Assembly: GCA_017484285.1 (NCBI GenBank)
Contig: JAFUTH010000015.1
Coordinates: forward strand, 186,001 to 250,000
From: Treponema sp.
Lineage (GTDB): Bacteria; Spirochaetota; Spirochaetia; Treponematales; Treponemataceae
DNA: 64,000 bases
Direction of reading: 5' to 3'
Numbering within the stretch: position 1 is the stretch's first letter; each line of letters begins with the position of its first letter. The notes beneath the pieces were generated by a model. It was not told where the DNA came from and made no database searches. It saw only the letters and a program-made list of their open reading frames with translations. The translations under genes were made by a program, and so were the position numbers. This document shows positions 8,594-16,241 of this stretch, piece after piece.

Positions 8594-9646
8594 CTATTTT
8601 TGCCGCAGCAGATAATCATTGTTAATCACCTTCATAGAAAGCGGTCCTTCCAAAATCTTGCTGTATGTGCTTTCAACCGGTCTGATTACGATTCCTTCTT
8701 TTAAGTTCCCGCTCGCATATTTCCCCTTTGCCCGCTCAATCAACGCTTCTACGGTTTTATACGGAAGATTATCGCCAGTTTCTTCAATGGGAACCATATC
8801 AAGTTCTGCTGCTTTGCAAAATTCCTGCATAAGCTTCAGTCCAAGCCGCTTGCCGGACTCCATATTGCGCAGAGTAAAGACATACCATGCAGGGCTGACA
8901 AGTTTAAGCGGATTTTTCTGAATGCCCTCACCGCAAAACTCGCCTTGCACCGCAATGTTTTTCAGCCCCACTGCTTCCGCCCCCTTTTTGATTTTCTCTA
9001 TGATGCCATGCTTATGGACATACTTCCATGCAGGGCTTGCCTCGTCATCCGCAATCTCATAATTCCGCGAGCAAACGCCAAATGCACCGTCAATCAAATA
9101 CATAGTCACACTCGTTCCATCCATTTTTGTGGAGATGTAATAAGGAACACCCTCAAATTCTTTTATCAGGTCTGGTTCCGCCTGCACTCTTATTTCATCA
9201 GTCTTTGGAATTCCGTGAGGAAAATTACCGATTATTTTTCCGCTGCCAGTCGCCACCTCTGCAATTTCCCATTTTCTTACACCAAGCTGCTCGGTGACAA
9301 TATCACCACTCTTCCATACAGAACCGTCAGTTGGCGTGATTCCGTTTAAAATGGAAAGCGGCAGCACAAGCCCTTGCGAAACCTGACCTCTGAAATTTCT
9401 TGTTCGCAATAAAAAGCCCTCTCCATTTAATTCATTGTTTTTGTAACACCCTTCGCGCAAAAACTCAAATTCTGGCTTTATGGGCAAAAATGAATCCACC
9501 TCGAAATACACACACAAATCATATTTCTTGAATTCGCCCTTTTTGGCAACACATTTCCAACCAAGAACAGAAACGACCTCAATTCTGTCCGCGCCCTCAA
9601 TCTGCTGAACATCCCAAACAGTCTGAACACTTGCCAATTTTCTCAT
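8594..9646 (-). CDS. RNA ligase of the Rnl5 (Deinococcus DRB0094-like) type
   Basis: The 350-residue protein has an N-terminal OB-like module (about residues 1-120; LASVQTVWDVQQIEGADRIE, then VYFEVDSFLP). A nucleotidyltransferase domain follows, with motif I KMDGTS near residue 176, where the lysine takes AMP. Later strands fit the family: VQGEFCGEGIQ (motif IIIa region) and EGIVIRP (motif IV). This order is that of Rnl5 RNA ligases, which seal 3'-OH/5'-phosphate nicks (family knowledge), and the length is close to DRB0094. It stands alone between hsdR and an XRE regulator. A role in repairing RNA cut by phage- or defence-encoded nucleases is an inference from location. Confidence 0.85.
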   Translation of the reverse strand: MRKLASVQTVWDVQQIEGADRIEVVSVLGWKCVAKKGEFKKYDLCVYFEVDSFLPIKPEFEFLREGCYKNNELNGEGFLLRTRNFRGQVSQGLVLPLSILNGITPTDGSVWKSGDIVTEQLGVRKWEIAEVATGSGKIIGNFPHGIPKTDEIRVQAEPDLIKEFEGVPYYISTKMDGTSVTMYLIDGAFGVCSRNYEIADDEASPAWKYVHKHGIIEKIKKGAEAVGLKNIAVQGEFCGEGIQKNPLKLVSPAWYVFTLRNMESGKRLGLKLMQEFCKAAELDMVPIEETGDNLPYKTVEALIERAKGKYASGNLKEGIVIRPVESTYSKILEGPLSMKVINNDYLLRQK

Positions 9647-9694
9647 ATCGTCCTCCTGTCCTTTTATTCTACAATCTCTCCTCGCAGAAAACAG

Positions 9695-9709
9695 TAAGTT
9701 AAAAACTTA
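9695..9709. promoter_or_regulatory. Palindrome abutting the XRE start (TAAGTT-AAA-AACTTA)
   Basis: A perfect 6-3-6 palindrome ends on the base before the ATG of the XRE gene at 9710. A longer version recurs just past the 3' end of the same gene and at two other loci. It is probably an operator for this regulator. Confidence 0.55.
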
Positions 9710-10204
9710 ATGACAAACAGTATAAAAAGTGATTCAAAAACTTGCCGTCTGCCGCAAAAATCACTATCTTCTATGTTAATGAACTACGAAATAGGCTCGC
9801 CATTTGCAATCCCTGTGATTGATGTGCCAGCAACCTCAAAGAATCTTAAATCGCTCCGCGAAGCCCACAATATCACCGTTGCGCAAATCCAACAGTTTTT
9901 AGGCATGGAAAATCCGCAGTCAATTTACACATGGGAAAATGCCGAAAGCAAAGTTCTTCCCCGACTTGATAACCTTGTTACCCTTGCAAAGTTGTACAAA
10001 GTCACGATTGACGAGCTGATTGTTATCCGCACCGAAAAAACAGACGGGCTTGCCGTTTGTGAACCAGTTGCCCCGTATGGCGTTTCAAAAGATGCGCTGG
10101 ACTTCGTGCGAGAAAATGCAAGTTCGACAGCAATAAAAGCGCTAGAAAAGTACTATGGATTTTCAATAGGATACCCGCAAATCTTTGCAAAAGCATTAAG
10201 TTAG
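9710..10204 (+). CDS. XRE-family helix-turn-helix regulator
   Basis: The 164-residue protein has a Cro/C1-type helix-turn-helix at about residues 43-105 (LKSLREAHNITVAQIQQFLGMENPQSIYTWENAES...). The usual sensor-like tail motif LAKLYKVTIDELIV follows. A C-terminal extension of about 60 residues is unassigned. Neither the ATG at 9710 nor those at 9773 and 9779 has a clear ribosome-binding site. The first abuts a palindrome, so the protein may begin at an inner Met. Related palindromes at both ends of the gene suggest autoregulation. The gene is divergent from the RNA ligase gene, which may be a target. Confidence 0.75.
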   Translation: MTNSIKSDSKTCRLPQKSLSSMLMNYEIGSPFAIPVIDVPATSKNLKSLREAHNITVAQIQQFLGMENPQSIYTWENAESKVLPRLDNLVTLAKLYKVTIDELIVIRTEKTDGLAVCEPVAPYGVSKDALDFVRENASSTAIKALEKYYGFSIGYPQIFAKALS

Positions 10205-10213
10205 AAACTTAAT
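10195..10213. promoter_or_regulatory. 19-bp palindrome at the 3' end of the XRE gene (ATTAAGTT-AGA-AACTTAAT)
   Basis: The perfect 8-3-8 palindrome overlaps the stop codon of the XRE gene. The surrounding ~50 bases (about 10,169-10,220) are repeated with few changes at about 13,058-13,110. Confidence 0.6.
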
Positions 10214-10239
10214 GACAAAATACAAAAACTATGCTCACA

Positions 10240-10593
10240 CTAAATCATCTGTAGCACATCATCCAAATCGCTTTCCATGCGGCTGAGAAGTTCCGCCTTC
10301 AAGTGCTCACGGATTTTCTGTTTTCGCTCTTCCTCGCGGTTTGATTCCGTAGGTTGTGTAGTCACCGTTGTGTCTGCACTAAACAAATCCAAAACCGGCA
10401 CATTCAATGCCTCGGCAATCCGCTCAATCGTGGAAAGTTTGGGGATATTTTTGTAGGTTTCCATTAGACCGATATAGCTCGCAGAAGTGCCGCTGAATAT
10501 CGAAAGCCGTAGCTGAGAAATTCCCTTTTCCTGCCTGATTCTTCTGATATTGTCGATTACTGTTTTTTCTAAAGACGAAAGCTCATTTTCCAT
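10240..10593 (-). CDS. XRE-family helix-turn-helix regulator
   Basis: The 117-residue product carries a helix-turn-helix at about residues 9-65 (NIRRIRQEKGISQLRLSIFSGTSASYIGLMET...). The conserved tail IERIAEALNVPVLDLF is present. The C-terminal 45 residues are charged and probably helical. It is convergent with the XRE gene at 9710 and divergent from the SGNH-like gene. A TATCAA-TT-TTGATA palindrome sits 3 bases upstream of its ATG, which makes autoregulation and control of the divergent gene likely. Confidence 0.8.
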   Translation of the reverse strand: MENELSSLEKTVIDNIRRIRQEKGISQLRLSIFSGTSASYIGLMETYKNIPKLSTIERIAEALNVPVLDLFSADTTVTTQPTESNREEERKQKIREHLKAELLSRMESDLDDVLQMI

Positions 10594-10595
10594 AC

Positions 10596-10700
10596 TATCA
10601 ATTTTGATATTGTTTTTACATTTATAACTTGTGTATTTGATAGCGTTTGTGGTATAGTCTGTTTAATAGTGTTTTTGATAGTAATAATTCGCTATCAGTT
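10596..10700. promoter_or_regulatory. Divergent control region with repeated TTGATA sites
   Basis: A perfect 14-bp palindrome TATCAATTTTGATA lies at 10,596-10,609. Further TTTGATA elements begin near 10,636 and 10,674, and an inverted CTATCAG lies near 10,692. The spread of one motif between the XRE start and the SGNH-like start suggests multiple binding sites for the XRE protein. Confidence 0.55.
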
Positions 10701-10711
10701 GGAGATATATA

Positions 10712-11548
10712 ATGTTTAAATCTGTACGAAAAATCACAGTAGTTTCAGTTATTATAAATATTTTCTTTTTGCTAGGATTTACTGCTCTATGTATTTATAA
10801 AAAAGATGCAATAGCAAAACGATTTGAAAAAATGTTTGTTCAACCATCTGAGAAAGTGCTTTCAACTTTTAACAAAGAACCATATCAATTTGTAAATGAC
10901 ACACAATTTTTTTCAGAAAACGCTCGGACTATCAGTATCTTGTTTTTGGGGAATAGTCTGACATATACAGGTGTGCCTGAAGAAGAGCCTGACAAAACAC
11001 CGCGAGGTCTCACCTCAACAGCGAAAGAAAAAGATTATGTCCATTTACTTGTAAAGCGAATTGCACAGGAAAAGAAAGTAAATGTCATATATTCACTCAC
11101 GAATATTGCAGATTTTGAACGCCATTTTATGGAGGCAGAGTTGGATTTTTCTCGTTTCACAAATGCTACCGTGAAAAATCCCAATTATGTTATTTTCCAA
11201 ATCGGAGAAAATGTAGCAAATAAGTCGTTGACAACAAACGAGCAATTATTTATAGCGCGATATACAAACGCCGTAAATCATTTTACCAACAGTACAAAAA
11301 TCATTTGTCTTCCATGGTGGCAAGACGCACAGAAGAACATGCTCATTACTCAGGTTGCTATGGACTCTTCGGCTTATTTAGTTGATATAAGTCATCTCGG
11401 AAGCGGTGCAGACAAACAAAACTTCGCAGAATCGTATAAAAAATACAAGCAACCAGGAGTTGGGACGCATCCCGGAGATTATGGTATGAAGAACATTGCA
11501 GATTGTTTGTGGACTGTATTTAATGCAACTATTCAAAGCCAAGAATAG
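10712..11548 (+). CDS. Membrane-anchored SGNH-hydrolase-like protein
   Basis: The 278-residue protein has an N-terminal hydrophobic segment (about residues 8-28), consistent with a signal anchor and an extracytoplasmic domain. The block I motif FLGNSLT (nucleophile Ser) is near residue 78 and a block III-like QIGENV near 168. A block V-like THPGDYG with the His is near 250. The Asp normally three residues before that His is Val here, so the catalytic dyad would be altered. SGNH proteins are esterases or acyltransferases acting on cell-surface polymers or lipids (family knowledge). The substrate is unknown. It stands alone, next to an XRE regulator whose operator sites fill its promoter. Confidence 0.6.
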   Translation: MFKSVRKITVVSVIINIFFLLGFTALCIYKKDAIAKRFEKMFVQPSEKVLSTFNKEPYQFVNDTQFFSENARTISILFLGNSLTYTGVPEEEPDKTPRGLTSTAKEKDYVHLLVKRIAQEKKVNVIYSLTNIADFERHFMEAELDFSRFTNATVKNPNYVIFQIGENVANKSLTTNEQLFIARYTNAVNHFTNSTKIICLPWWQDAQKNMLITQVAMDSSAYLVDISHLGSGADKQNFAESYKKYKQPGVGTHPGDYGMKNIADCLWTVFNATIQSQE

Positions 11549-12067
11549 CCATCCCCCTTACACAACTAAAACTTCTTGCTAATCATGTGCACCGTTTCAT
11601 CGGCGATTTTATACCACAAATAGCAAGAAAAATCGCGCTGACAGATTGCTCCGTCAGCGCGGGCTGCGGCAGTTTTCAGATTTGTAGTTGAACTTTTGCA
11701 CTGTTCAAAGGCTGAAACTTTCAAGTGCTGAACCGCCGAAAAACGCAAATCTCAAATCTTCAAAAACATAAATCAATAAAAGATGTACAGTTTTAACGGC
11801 ATGTTGCGCAAGGCAGTTTACAAGACTGCTGCCCAGTCCCAAAAACTGGTGTCCTTTCTCGTTATGAGCGAGACGACTGTTAGCATCGCTTTTTTCAAGA
11901 GCAATATATCAATTCTGAAAAACACTTCGGCAAAACCGAATGAACAAATACAAGCGTGAAATCACTCCCATACCTGCCCGACCGCAGCCAAAACAGCAAG
12001 CCAACCGCGCCACCATGCAAGCGCAAAAACGACACGACAGACTGCTGATTTTTCCAATTACATACGG
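11549..12067. other. Intergenic stretch with a strong hairpin and a weak 58-codon ORF
   Basis: There is no confident gene here. A perfect 9-bp stem (CGCGCTGAC/GTCAGCGCG) lies at 11,634-11,661 and is listed separately. An open frame at 11,783-11,959 on the plus strand could encode 58 residues beginning MYSFNGMLRK, but I see no ribosome-binding site or family signature. Other short frames look like chance. Confidence 0.4.
11622..11661 (-). terminator. Candidate rho-independent terminator
   Basis: A 9-bp perfect GC-rich stem with a 10-base loop (11,634-11,661) is followed on the minus strand by ATTTTTCTT. It could end transcription from the DIP1984-like gene 400 bases upstream, or stabilise the 3' end of the SGNH-like mRNA on the other strand. 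Confidence 0.5.
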
Positions 12068-12646
12068 CTACAGCAAATCTTTCGGCATTTCCCAGTCAAC
12101 CTTCTGCGTCGCATTGAATGCCGAAATCTCATCACGCACCGCTTCCAGTTCTTTTCCAAGATGCTTACTCAACTGCACAAGGCTCATGCCAAAAACCGAA
12201 TCATCGAGCATCGGATAATTGTACACCGTTACTTCTGTGCGCTTGAAGTTTCCTTTCGCATCGGTTTCATCATAATCAATTCTGCTTTCCGTTGAAACCG
12301 CCGTCAGTTTCCGCTCCTTTTCAAGCAGTCGCTCCACATAACTCAGCTTGGACTTTACCGCCGTTTCCTTGAACAGAAGCTCGTGCCCCTTTTTGTTTGC
12401 CGCCTCAATCGCCGTGTTCAGCGAAAGACAGGCATCAGTAATCGCAAAAAGCTTTTTCACCGCCTCTGCATACGAAAGCCCGTCCAGCTTTTTCAGCCGC
12501 TCATTCCGCTTTTCGACAAGTTTCGCCTCGTCCGTCGCCTCATTCTCAAACGAAATGATGTACGGCACATTCTCCACCATCATCTGCAACTTACTCGCTG
12601 CCGCCTTCAATTCCGACCGCACGCGCATCGCTTTCTGAATATTCAT
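12068..12646 (-). CDS. DIP1984-family-like protein of unknown function
   Basis: The 192-residue protein is largely helical and charged. The N-terminus (MNIQKAMRVRSELKAAASKL) and the C-terminal SLVQLSKHLGKELEAVRDEISAFN resemble the DIP1984/septicolysin-like family, where the pattern ends in KELRELDTRIQ-N. That assignment rests on pattern memory only. The middle is unusual in containing a short beta-rich insertion (about residues 120-150). It shares direction with the antitoxin-like gene 32 bases upstream and probably forms a two-gene transcript with it. No enzymatic motif is visible. Confidence 0.5.
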   Translation of the reverse strand: MNIQKAMRVRSELKAAASKLQMMVENVPYIISFENEATDEAKLVEKRNERLKKLDGLSYAEAVKKLFAITDACLSLNTAIEAANKKGHELLFKETAVKSKLSYVERLLEKERKLTAVSTESRIDYDETDAKGNFKRTEVTVYNYPMLDDSVFGMSLVQLSKHLGKELEAVRDEISAFNATQKVDWEMPKDLL

Positions 12647-12678
12647 AACGCCCCCTGTATTCCAAGCAATAGCTAACC

Positions 12679-13035
12679 CTAGTCTTCTTTCTGCTCTAAT
12701 TTTTCGTCACCAAAAAAACTAATCCGTGCAAACGGCTTTCCTTCCCTCTTTACAAGCACATACGGCTTTTCTTTCGCAACCTGCTCCAGCGTTTCCGGGC
12801 TGATTTCCGAAATATCCTTTGGCTCAGAAAGCAGGTCTTCCATGCACTGCTCAATGACACGGCTTACCGTACAATTATGTTCATCCGCCGTCTTTCGCAA
12901 AAAGGAATACACCTCATCTGGAAACTGCATCAATTCCAGCGAAAAATGAGGTAATGGCGTAATCTCCACCGTCTTGAATTTTTCAAAAAGTTCCTCGCGG
13001 TCATGCTTTTCTTCTGATTTTTCCGTTTTAGCCAT
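12679..13035 (-). CDS. Small antitoxin-like protein, paralogue of the gene at 54935
   Basis: The 118-residue protein has a charged N-terminus, a central helical region (EVYSFLRKTADEHNCTVSRVIEQ) that could be a ribbon-helix-helix-like domain, and a C-terminal YVLVKREGKPFARISFF segment. The same order and tail pattern (HILLMENGEPVARVEML) occurs in the gene at 54,935-55,255, so the two are paralogues. The C-terminal strand is reminiscent of prevent-host-death-type antitoxins. No matching toxin gene is adjacent unless the DIP1984-like protein plays that part. Function unknown. Confidence 0.5.
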   Translation of the reverse strand: MAKTEKSEEKHDREELFEKFKTVEITPLPHFSLELMQFPDEVYSFLRKTADEHNCTVSRVIEQCMEDLLSEPKDISEISPETLEQVAKEKPYVLVKREGKPFARISFFGDEKLEQKED

Positions 13036-13057
13036 AGCGACCTCCTTGATTTTTCAT

Positions 13058-13110
13058 AGGATAACCGCAAATCATCGGAAAAGCATTAAGTTACAAACTT
13101 AATGGCAAAA
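13058..13110. repeat. Copy of the XRE 3'-end element with 19-bp palindrome
   Basis: About 50 bases resemble the 3' end of the XRE gene at 9710 (about 10,169-10,220). They include GGATAaCCGCAAATC, AAAAGCATTAAGTTA and AACTTAATG-CAAAA. The palindrome ATTAAGTT-ACA-AACTTAAT is at 13,085-13,103. The coding frame is not kept. The two copies flank about 2.9 kb in direct orientation. Confidence 0.7.
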
Positions 13111-13138
13111 CCCCGTTTTTGTGATAAGGAAAGCCATC

Positions 13139-13227
13139 TCATCGAACATAATCGACAAAATATTACAATTTTCATCGAATATACTCGACAAAATCATCAG
13201 CTTATCATAGAATATAATCGACAGAAG
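13139..13227 (+). repeat. Three 33-bp-spaced direct repeats before the DUF4143 gene
   Basis: Units of about 23 bases start at 13,139, 13,172 and 13,205, exactly 33 bases apart, with consensus TCATCGAAYATAMTCGACAAAAT. The first two contain paired TCGA half-sites ten bases apart; in the third the first TCGA is changed to TAGA. The last unit holds a TATAAT and ends 20 bases before the ATG, so the array covers the promoter. Confidence 0.85.
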
Positions 13228-13247
13228 AAAAAACACAGGAGGCGACC

Positions 13248-14525
13248 ATGAATCACGACATACTCAAAGCAGTCATTTTTGACCAGCACAATTTTATCCG
13301 CGGTTACGAAATTGTCCGCCGTGACTACACTTTTGACCTAAACGCAAATTATGTCGTGGTGGGGCTTCGTCGGGCGGGAAAATCCACGATTCTTTACAAA
13401 CTCGCGCAGGATTTGGTCGCTTCAGGCGTTGACTGGAATCAGATTATCTACATCAATTTTGAGGACGAGCGGCTTGACGGATTTGCTTCCGCAGATTTCA
13501 ACGATATTCTTTCCGTGCAGGCAGAACTGAGCGACAAAAAAGGCTGGTTCTTCTTGGACGAAGTTCAGAACATCGACGGCTGGGAAAAATTCGCCCGCCG
13601 TCTTGCCGACACAAAAGAGCACGCCTTTATCACCGGAAGTAACGCAAAAATGCTCTCCCGCGAAATCGAAGAACGATTGGGCGGGCGATACCTCACAAAA
13701 TATGTGACCCCCTACAACTTTGCGGAATTTTTGAACGCAAAGCTCATCGACCATTCCGCCGCCTCAATTCTCTCCACAAAAGAAAACGGCAAAATCCGCC
13801 GTGCCTTTCAGGAATACTTCTACTTCGGTGGCTTTCCCGAAAATGTGAACTACCTCGACAAGCGCGGCTATGTTTCAAGCGTGTACCAAAAAGTCCTCTT
13901 GGGCGACATCGCAAGCCGCAACAATATCCGCAACTTCAACGCGCTCCGCCTTATGATGAAAAAAATCGCCGAAACCGTAAAAGACGAGCTTTCCTACTCA
14001 AAACTGTACAATATACTCAAAACCATCGGCGTGACCGTGAGCAAGGACAGCATCATCGACTATATCCGAGCCGCAAAGGACAGCTACCTCATTTTTGCAG
14101 TCAAAAACTATTTCTCAAAGTTCGTGGAAAAAGAAACCACACCAAAATACTACTTCAACGACAACGGGCTTCTGCACCTTTTCTTGGGCAACGAGGACAG
14201 CCGCCTTTTGGAAAATCTCGTCGCCCTCAGCCTCAAAAACAAATACGGTGAAGATGTCTACTACCTCAAATCACAGAACCTTGACGCTGATTTCTTCGTG
14301 GAAAGTGAAGGTCTGGTCGTTCAGGTGGCATGGTCGCTTTCAAATATCACAAACACGCGTGAAACCGACTCGCTCGTTCAGACGGCAAAATCCGTAGACG
14401 GTGCAAAACGATTCGTCATCATCACAAGCGAGGAAGAAAACGAAATTCAAGCCGACGGAATCAAAATCGAAGTGCTTCCCGTGTGGAAGTGGCTGCTGGA
14501 GATGTGGAACGATGTGGTGAGGTAA
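13248..14525 (+). CDS. AAA ATPase with DUF4143 (AAA_14) architecture
   Basis: The 425-residue protein has a Walker A (GLRRAGKST) at about residues 37-46. A Walker B (FFLDEVQNI) lies near 100, followed by an arginine-rich sensor region (FITGSNAKML). The C-terminal DUF4143 region (about 200-425) has the typical YFNDNGLLHLFLGN and AKYGEDVYYLKS-like blocks. A restriction-endonuclease-like core (DADFFVESEGLVVQVAW) follows. Family members are common and mobile, but their cellular role is not established. AGGAGG 7 bases upstream fixes the start. Three 33-bp-spaced repeats cover the promoter. A second, distant DUF4143 ATPase is at 24,400-25,743. Confidence 0.85.
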   Translation: MNHDILKAVIFDQHNFIRGYEIVRRDYTFDLNANYVVVGLRRAGKSTILYKLAQDLVASGVDWNQIIYINFEDERLDGFASADFNDILSVQAELSDKKGWFFLDEVQNIDGWEKFARRLADTKEHAFITGSNAKMLSREIEERLGGRYLTKYVTPYNFAEFLNAKLIDHSAASILSTKENGKIRRAFQEYFYFGGFPENVNYLDKRGYVSSVYQKVLLGDIASRNNIRNFNALRLMMKKIAETVKDELSYSKLYNILKTIGVTVSKDSIIDYIRAAKDSYLIFAVKNYFSKFVEKETTPKYYFNDNGLLHLFLGNEDSRLLENLVALSLKNKYGEDVYYLKSQNLDADFFVESEGLVVQVAWSLSNITNTRETDSLVQTAKSVDGAKRFVIITSEEENEIQADGIKIEVLPVWKWLLEMWNDVVR

Positions 14526-14600
14526 AAGCCTACCTGTTTCATGCCTCGAATTATAGCAAAAAACTGAAAAATACGCTCATACAAGTATTAGGCAAATCGC

Positions 14601-15764
14601 TCATAGTTTTGACATCCGTATGTTCTTGGGTTTTGAAAACGATGCAGCGACATAAGACAATATAAATGTAGAAATCAAAATAAACACAATAAAGATGAAG
14701 CAATTAAGAAGTGTCTGCTCAAAATATTTTTCGAAAAACCAGCCAAAATAAATTCTGATTGGATAATGTATCAAAAAAATATACATCGACAGATTTCCTA
14801 ATTCTTGCATCTTATTTTTCTCCAAAAACTTAGAAATGCAACCGCTGTCGAAGGCAAAAATAAACATAAAGCAAGAGCATAAAAAAATATCAATCAAATA
14901 TTTATAATAAAAATGTGTATTTGGAAGACTGTTTCGCATAAAGAAATATATGACTACTAGCATCGAAATTGTTATTTCAAGAACAGTAAAAAGACTTTTC
15001 GATACCGATATCTCTTTCAATCGCAGTTTGGAATACATATTCGAAAGAGTCATTCCAGAGAGGACATAGAACACACGCCTGTATGGGCTTCCATAAACCA
15101 AATTGTTCACACTGAGATGCTCAATTCCATGTATATTCTGTAGTTTTAACTCGACAGCTCCAAATAAATACGCAAGTACCAGTATCGCGACAAACTCAAT
15201 GAGCAAAAGCAGAAAGTCCACTTGCAGTGATTTAGAAATCTTTCTGAGGCAATACATCAGAAACGGTGAAACTAGATATATACAAAACAAGGCCGACAAG
15301 AACCATGTCACACCGTTAAAAGCATGAGTAAAAGTCATCATTCCTGTTGCTGATTGTAAGATAGGGAGATTCACAACGAGTTTTATTACTTCTTTACAGA
15401 TAAAACCAAAAGAAAATTTCTCGCTATAAACTGCATACGCTGTTTGAGCAAACAGTCCAAACAGAATTGTCGCAAGATACACAGGATAAATCTTCTTCAC
15501 ATGGTTAATTCCATACGATAGTGATTCTGAGATTTTCGGAAATTTCAAGTCCTTGTCATTTATTCGTCCCAAGTTTCCAAGCATCATTCCAAAACCAGAA
15601 AGCAAAAAGAAAAAATCAACAGCAAATGTCGCATTATGTAAATATGTTGTATAAAATCTCCCGAACGACTCAACTTGTTCCAAAAATTCAAAATGAGATA
15701 CCACAATGACCATAATCATTATGGATCTCACCCCTGTAAACGATGCAATTTTCTGCTTTTCCAT
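14601..15764 (-). CDS. Acyltransferase family 3 integral membrane protein (OafA/YrhL-like)
   Basis: The 387-residue protein has about ten hydrophobic segments. The N-terminal family signature is GVRSIMIMVIVVSHFEF, with the conserved Arg and the presumed catalytic His near residues 13 and 23, then FAVDFFFLLSGFGMML. Family 3 acyltransferases move acetyl or other acyl groups to sugars of surface polysaccharides or lipids (family knowledge). The acceptor here cannot be told. It is monocistronic, AT-rich relative to neighbours, and divergent from an XRE regulator with an operator-like palindrome between them. Confidence 0.8.
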   Translation of the reverse strand: MEKQKIASFTGVRSIMIMVIVVSHFEFLEQVESFGRFYTTYLHNATFAVDFFFLLSGFGMMLGNLGRINDKDLKFPKISESLSYGINHVKKIYPVYLATILFGLFAQTAYAVYSEKFSFGFICKEVIKLVVNLPILQSATGMMTFTHAFNGVTWFLSALFCIYLVSPFLMYCLRKISKSLQVDFLLLLIEFVAILVLAYLFGAVELKLQNIHGIEHLSVNNLVYGSPYRRVFYVLSGMTLSNMYSKLRLKEISVSKSLFTVLEITISMLVVIYFFMRNSLPNTHFYYKYLIDIFLCSCFMFIFAFDSGCISKFLEKNKMQELGNLSMYIFLIHYPIRIYFGWFFEKYFEQTLLNCFIFIVFILISTFILSYVAASFSKPKNIRMSKL

Positions 15765-15809
15765 AAATTTTCTCCATAGTTCAGCAATTTCTTGTGAATC
15801 ATAAATAAT

Positions 15810-15823
15810 TCAGTAATTACTGA
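15810..15823. promoter_or_regulatory. Operator-like palindrome TCAGTAATTACTGA
   Basis: A perfect 14-bp palindrome lies in the shared upstream region of the acyltransferase and the XRE gene, 74 bases before the XRE ATG. It is a likely binding site for the XRE protein. Confidence 0.5.
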
Positions 15824-15896
15824 GTATAACACAGAAACTCTCTAAAAATTCACTTTTAGGCGAAAAAGTCAGAAATTTTTCACATAATTAGTTAAA

Positions 15897-16241
15897 ATGA
15901 GTGATTTTTGGAAACGAGTTGATGAAGAAATTGACTTCAAAGGGATAAACCGCGCCTTTTTAGCCAGAAAATGCGGATTCAGTGTTACGAACATCGGTCA
16001 AGGCATAAAACTTGGTAGCACTCCGTCCGCCGAAACAGCGGTAAAAATTGCAGATGTGCTTGGCGTAAGTGTAGAATATTTAGTTACAGGTGAAAATCAA
16101 TCATCAGTTAAACAAATTGAACAAGAGCAGGTGCAACTAAAACTCTATCGAAAATATCACGAACTGATTTCAAAATGCGAAAAACTACCCGAAAGACAAG
16201 TGGAGTTTCTAGGACTTGTGGCGGACAGGCTGGAAAAGTAA
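15897..16241 (+). CDS. XRE-family helix-turn-helix regulator
   Basis: The 114-residue protein has an N-terminal helix-turn-helix (about residues 8-65: FKGINRAFLARKCGFSVTNI...), then VKIADVLGVSVEYLVTGE, a standard C1-type ending. A helical tail of about 45 residues follows. The start at 15897 has no strong ribosome-binding site. The gene is divergent from the acyltransferase and its stop touches the convergent Fic gene (16241/16242). It probably represses itself and perhaps the acyltransferase. Confidence 0.75.
   Translation: MSDFWKRVDEEIDFKGINRAFLARKCGFSVTNIGQGIKLGSTPSAETAVKIADVLGVSVEYLVTGENQSSVKQIEQEQVQLKLYRKYHELISKCEKLPERQVEFLGLVADRLEK

Noticed and set aside
8594-9646. DNA ligase assignment for the nucleotidyltransferase
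   Set aside because: The N-terminal module and motif order match Rnl5-type RNA ligases, not NAD- or ATP-dependent DNA ligases.
11566-11748. 60-codon frame on the minus strand
   Set aside because: It spans a strong hairpin, has no ribosome-binding site and resembles no family.
11940-12218. 92-codon frame on the plus strand
   Set aside because: Its second half is antisense to the DIP1984-like gene and its composition is that of a shadow frame.
13139-13227. CRISPR array interpretation of the 33-bp-spaced repeats
   Set aside because: Only three units, the spacers are about 10 bases and no cas genes are near. The position over a promoter fits regulatory repeats better.
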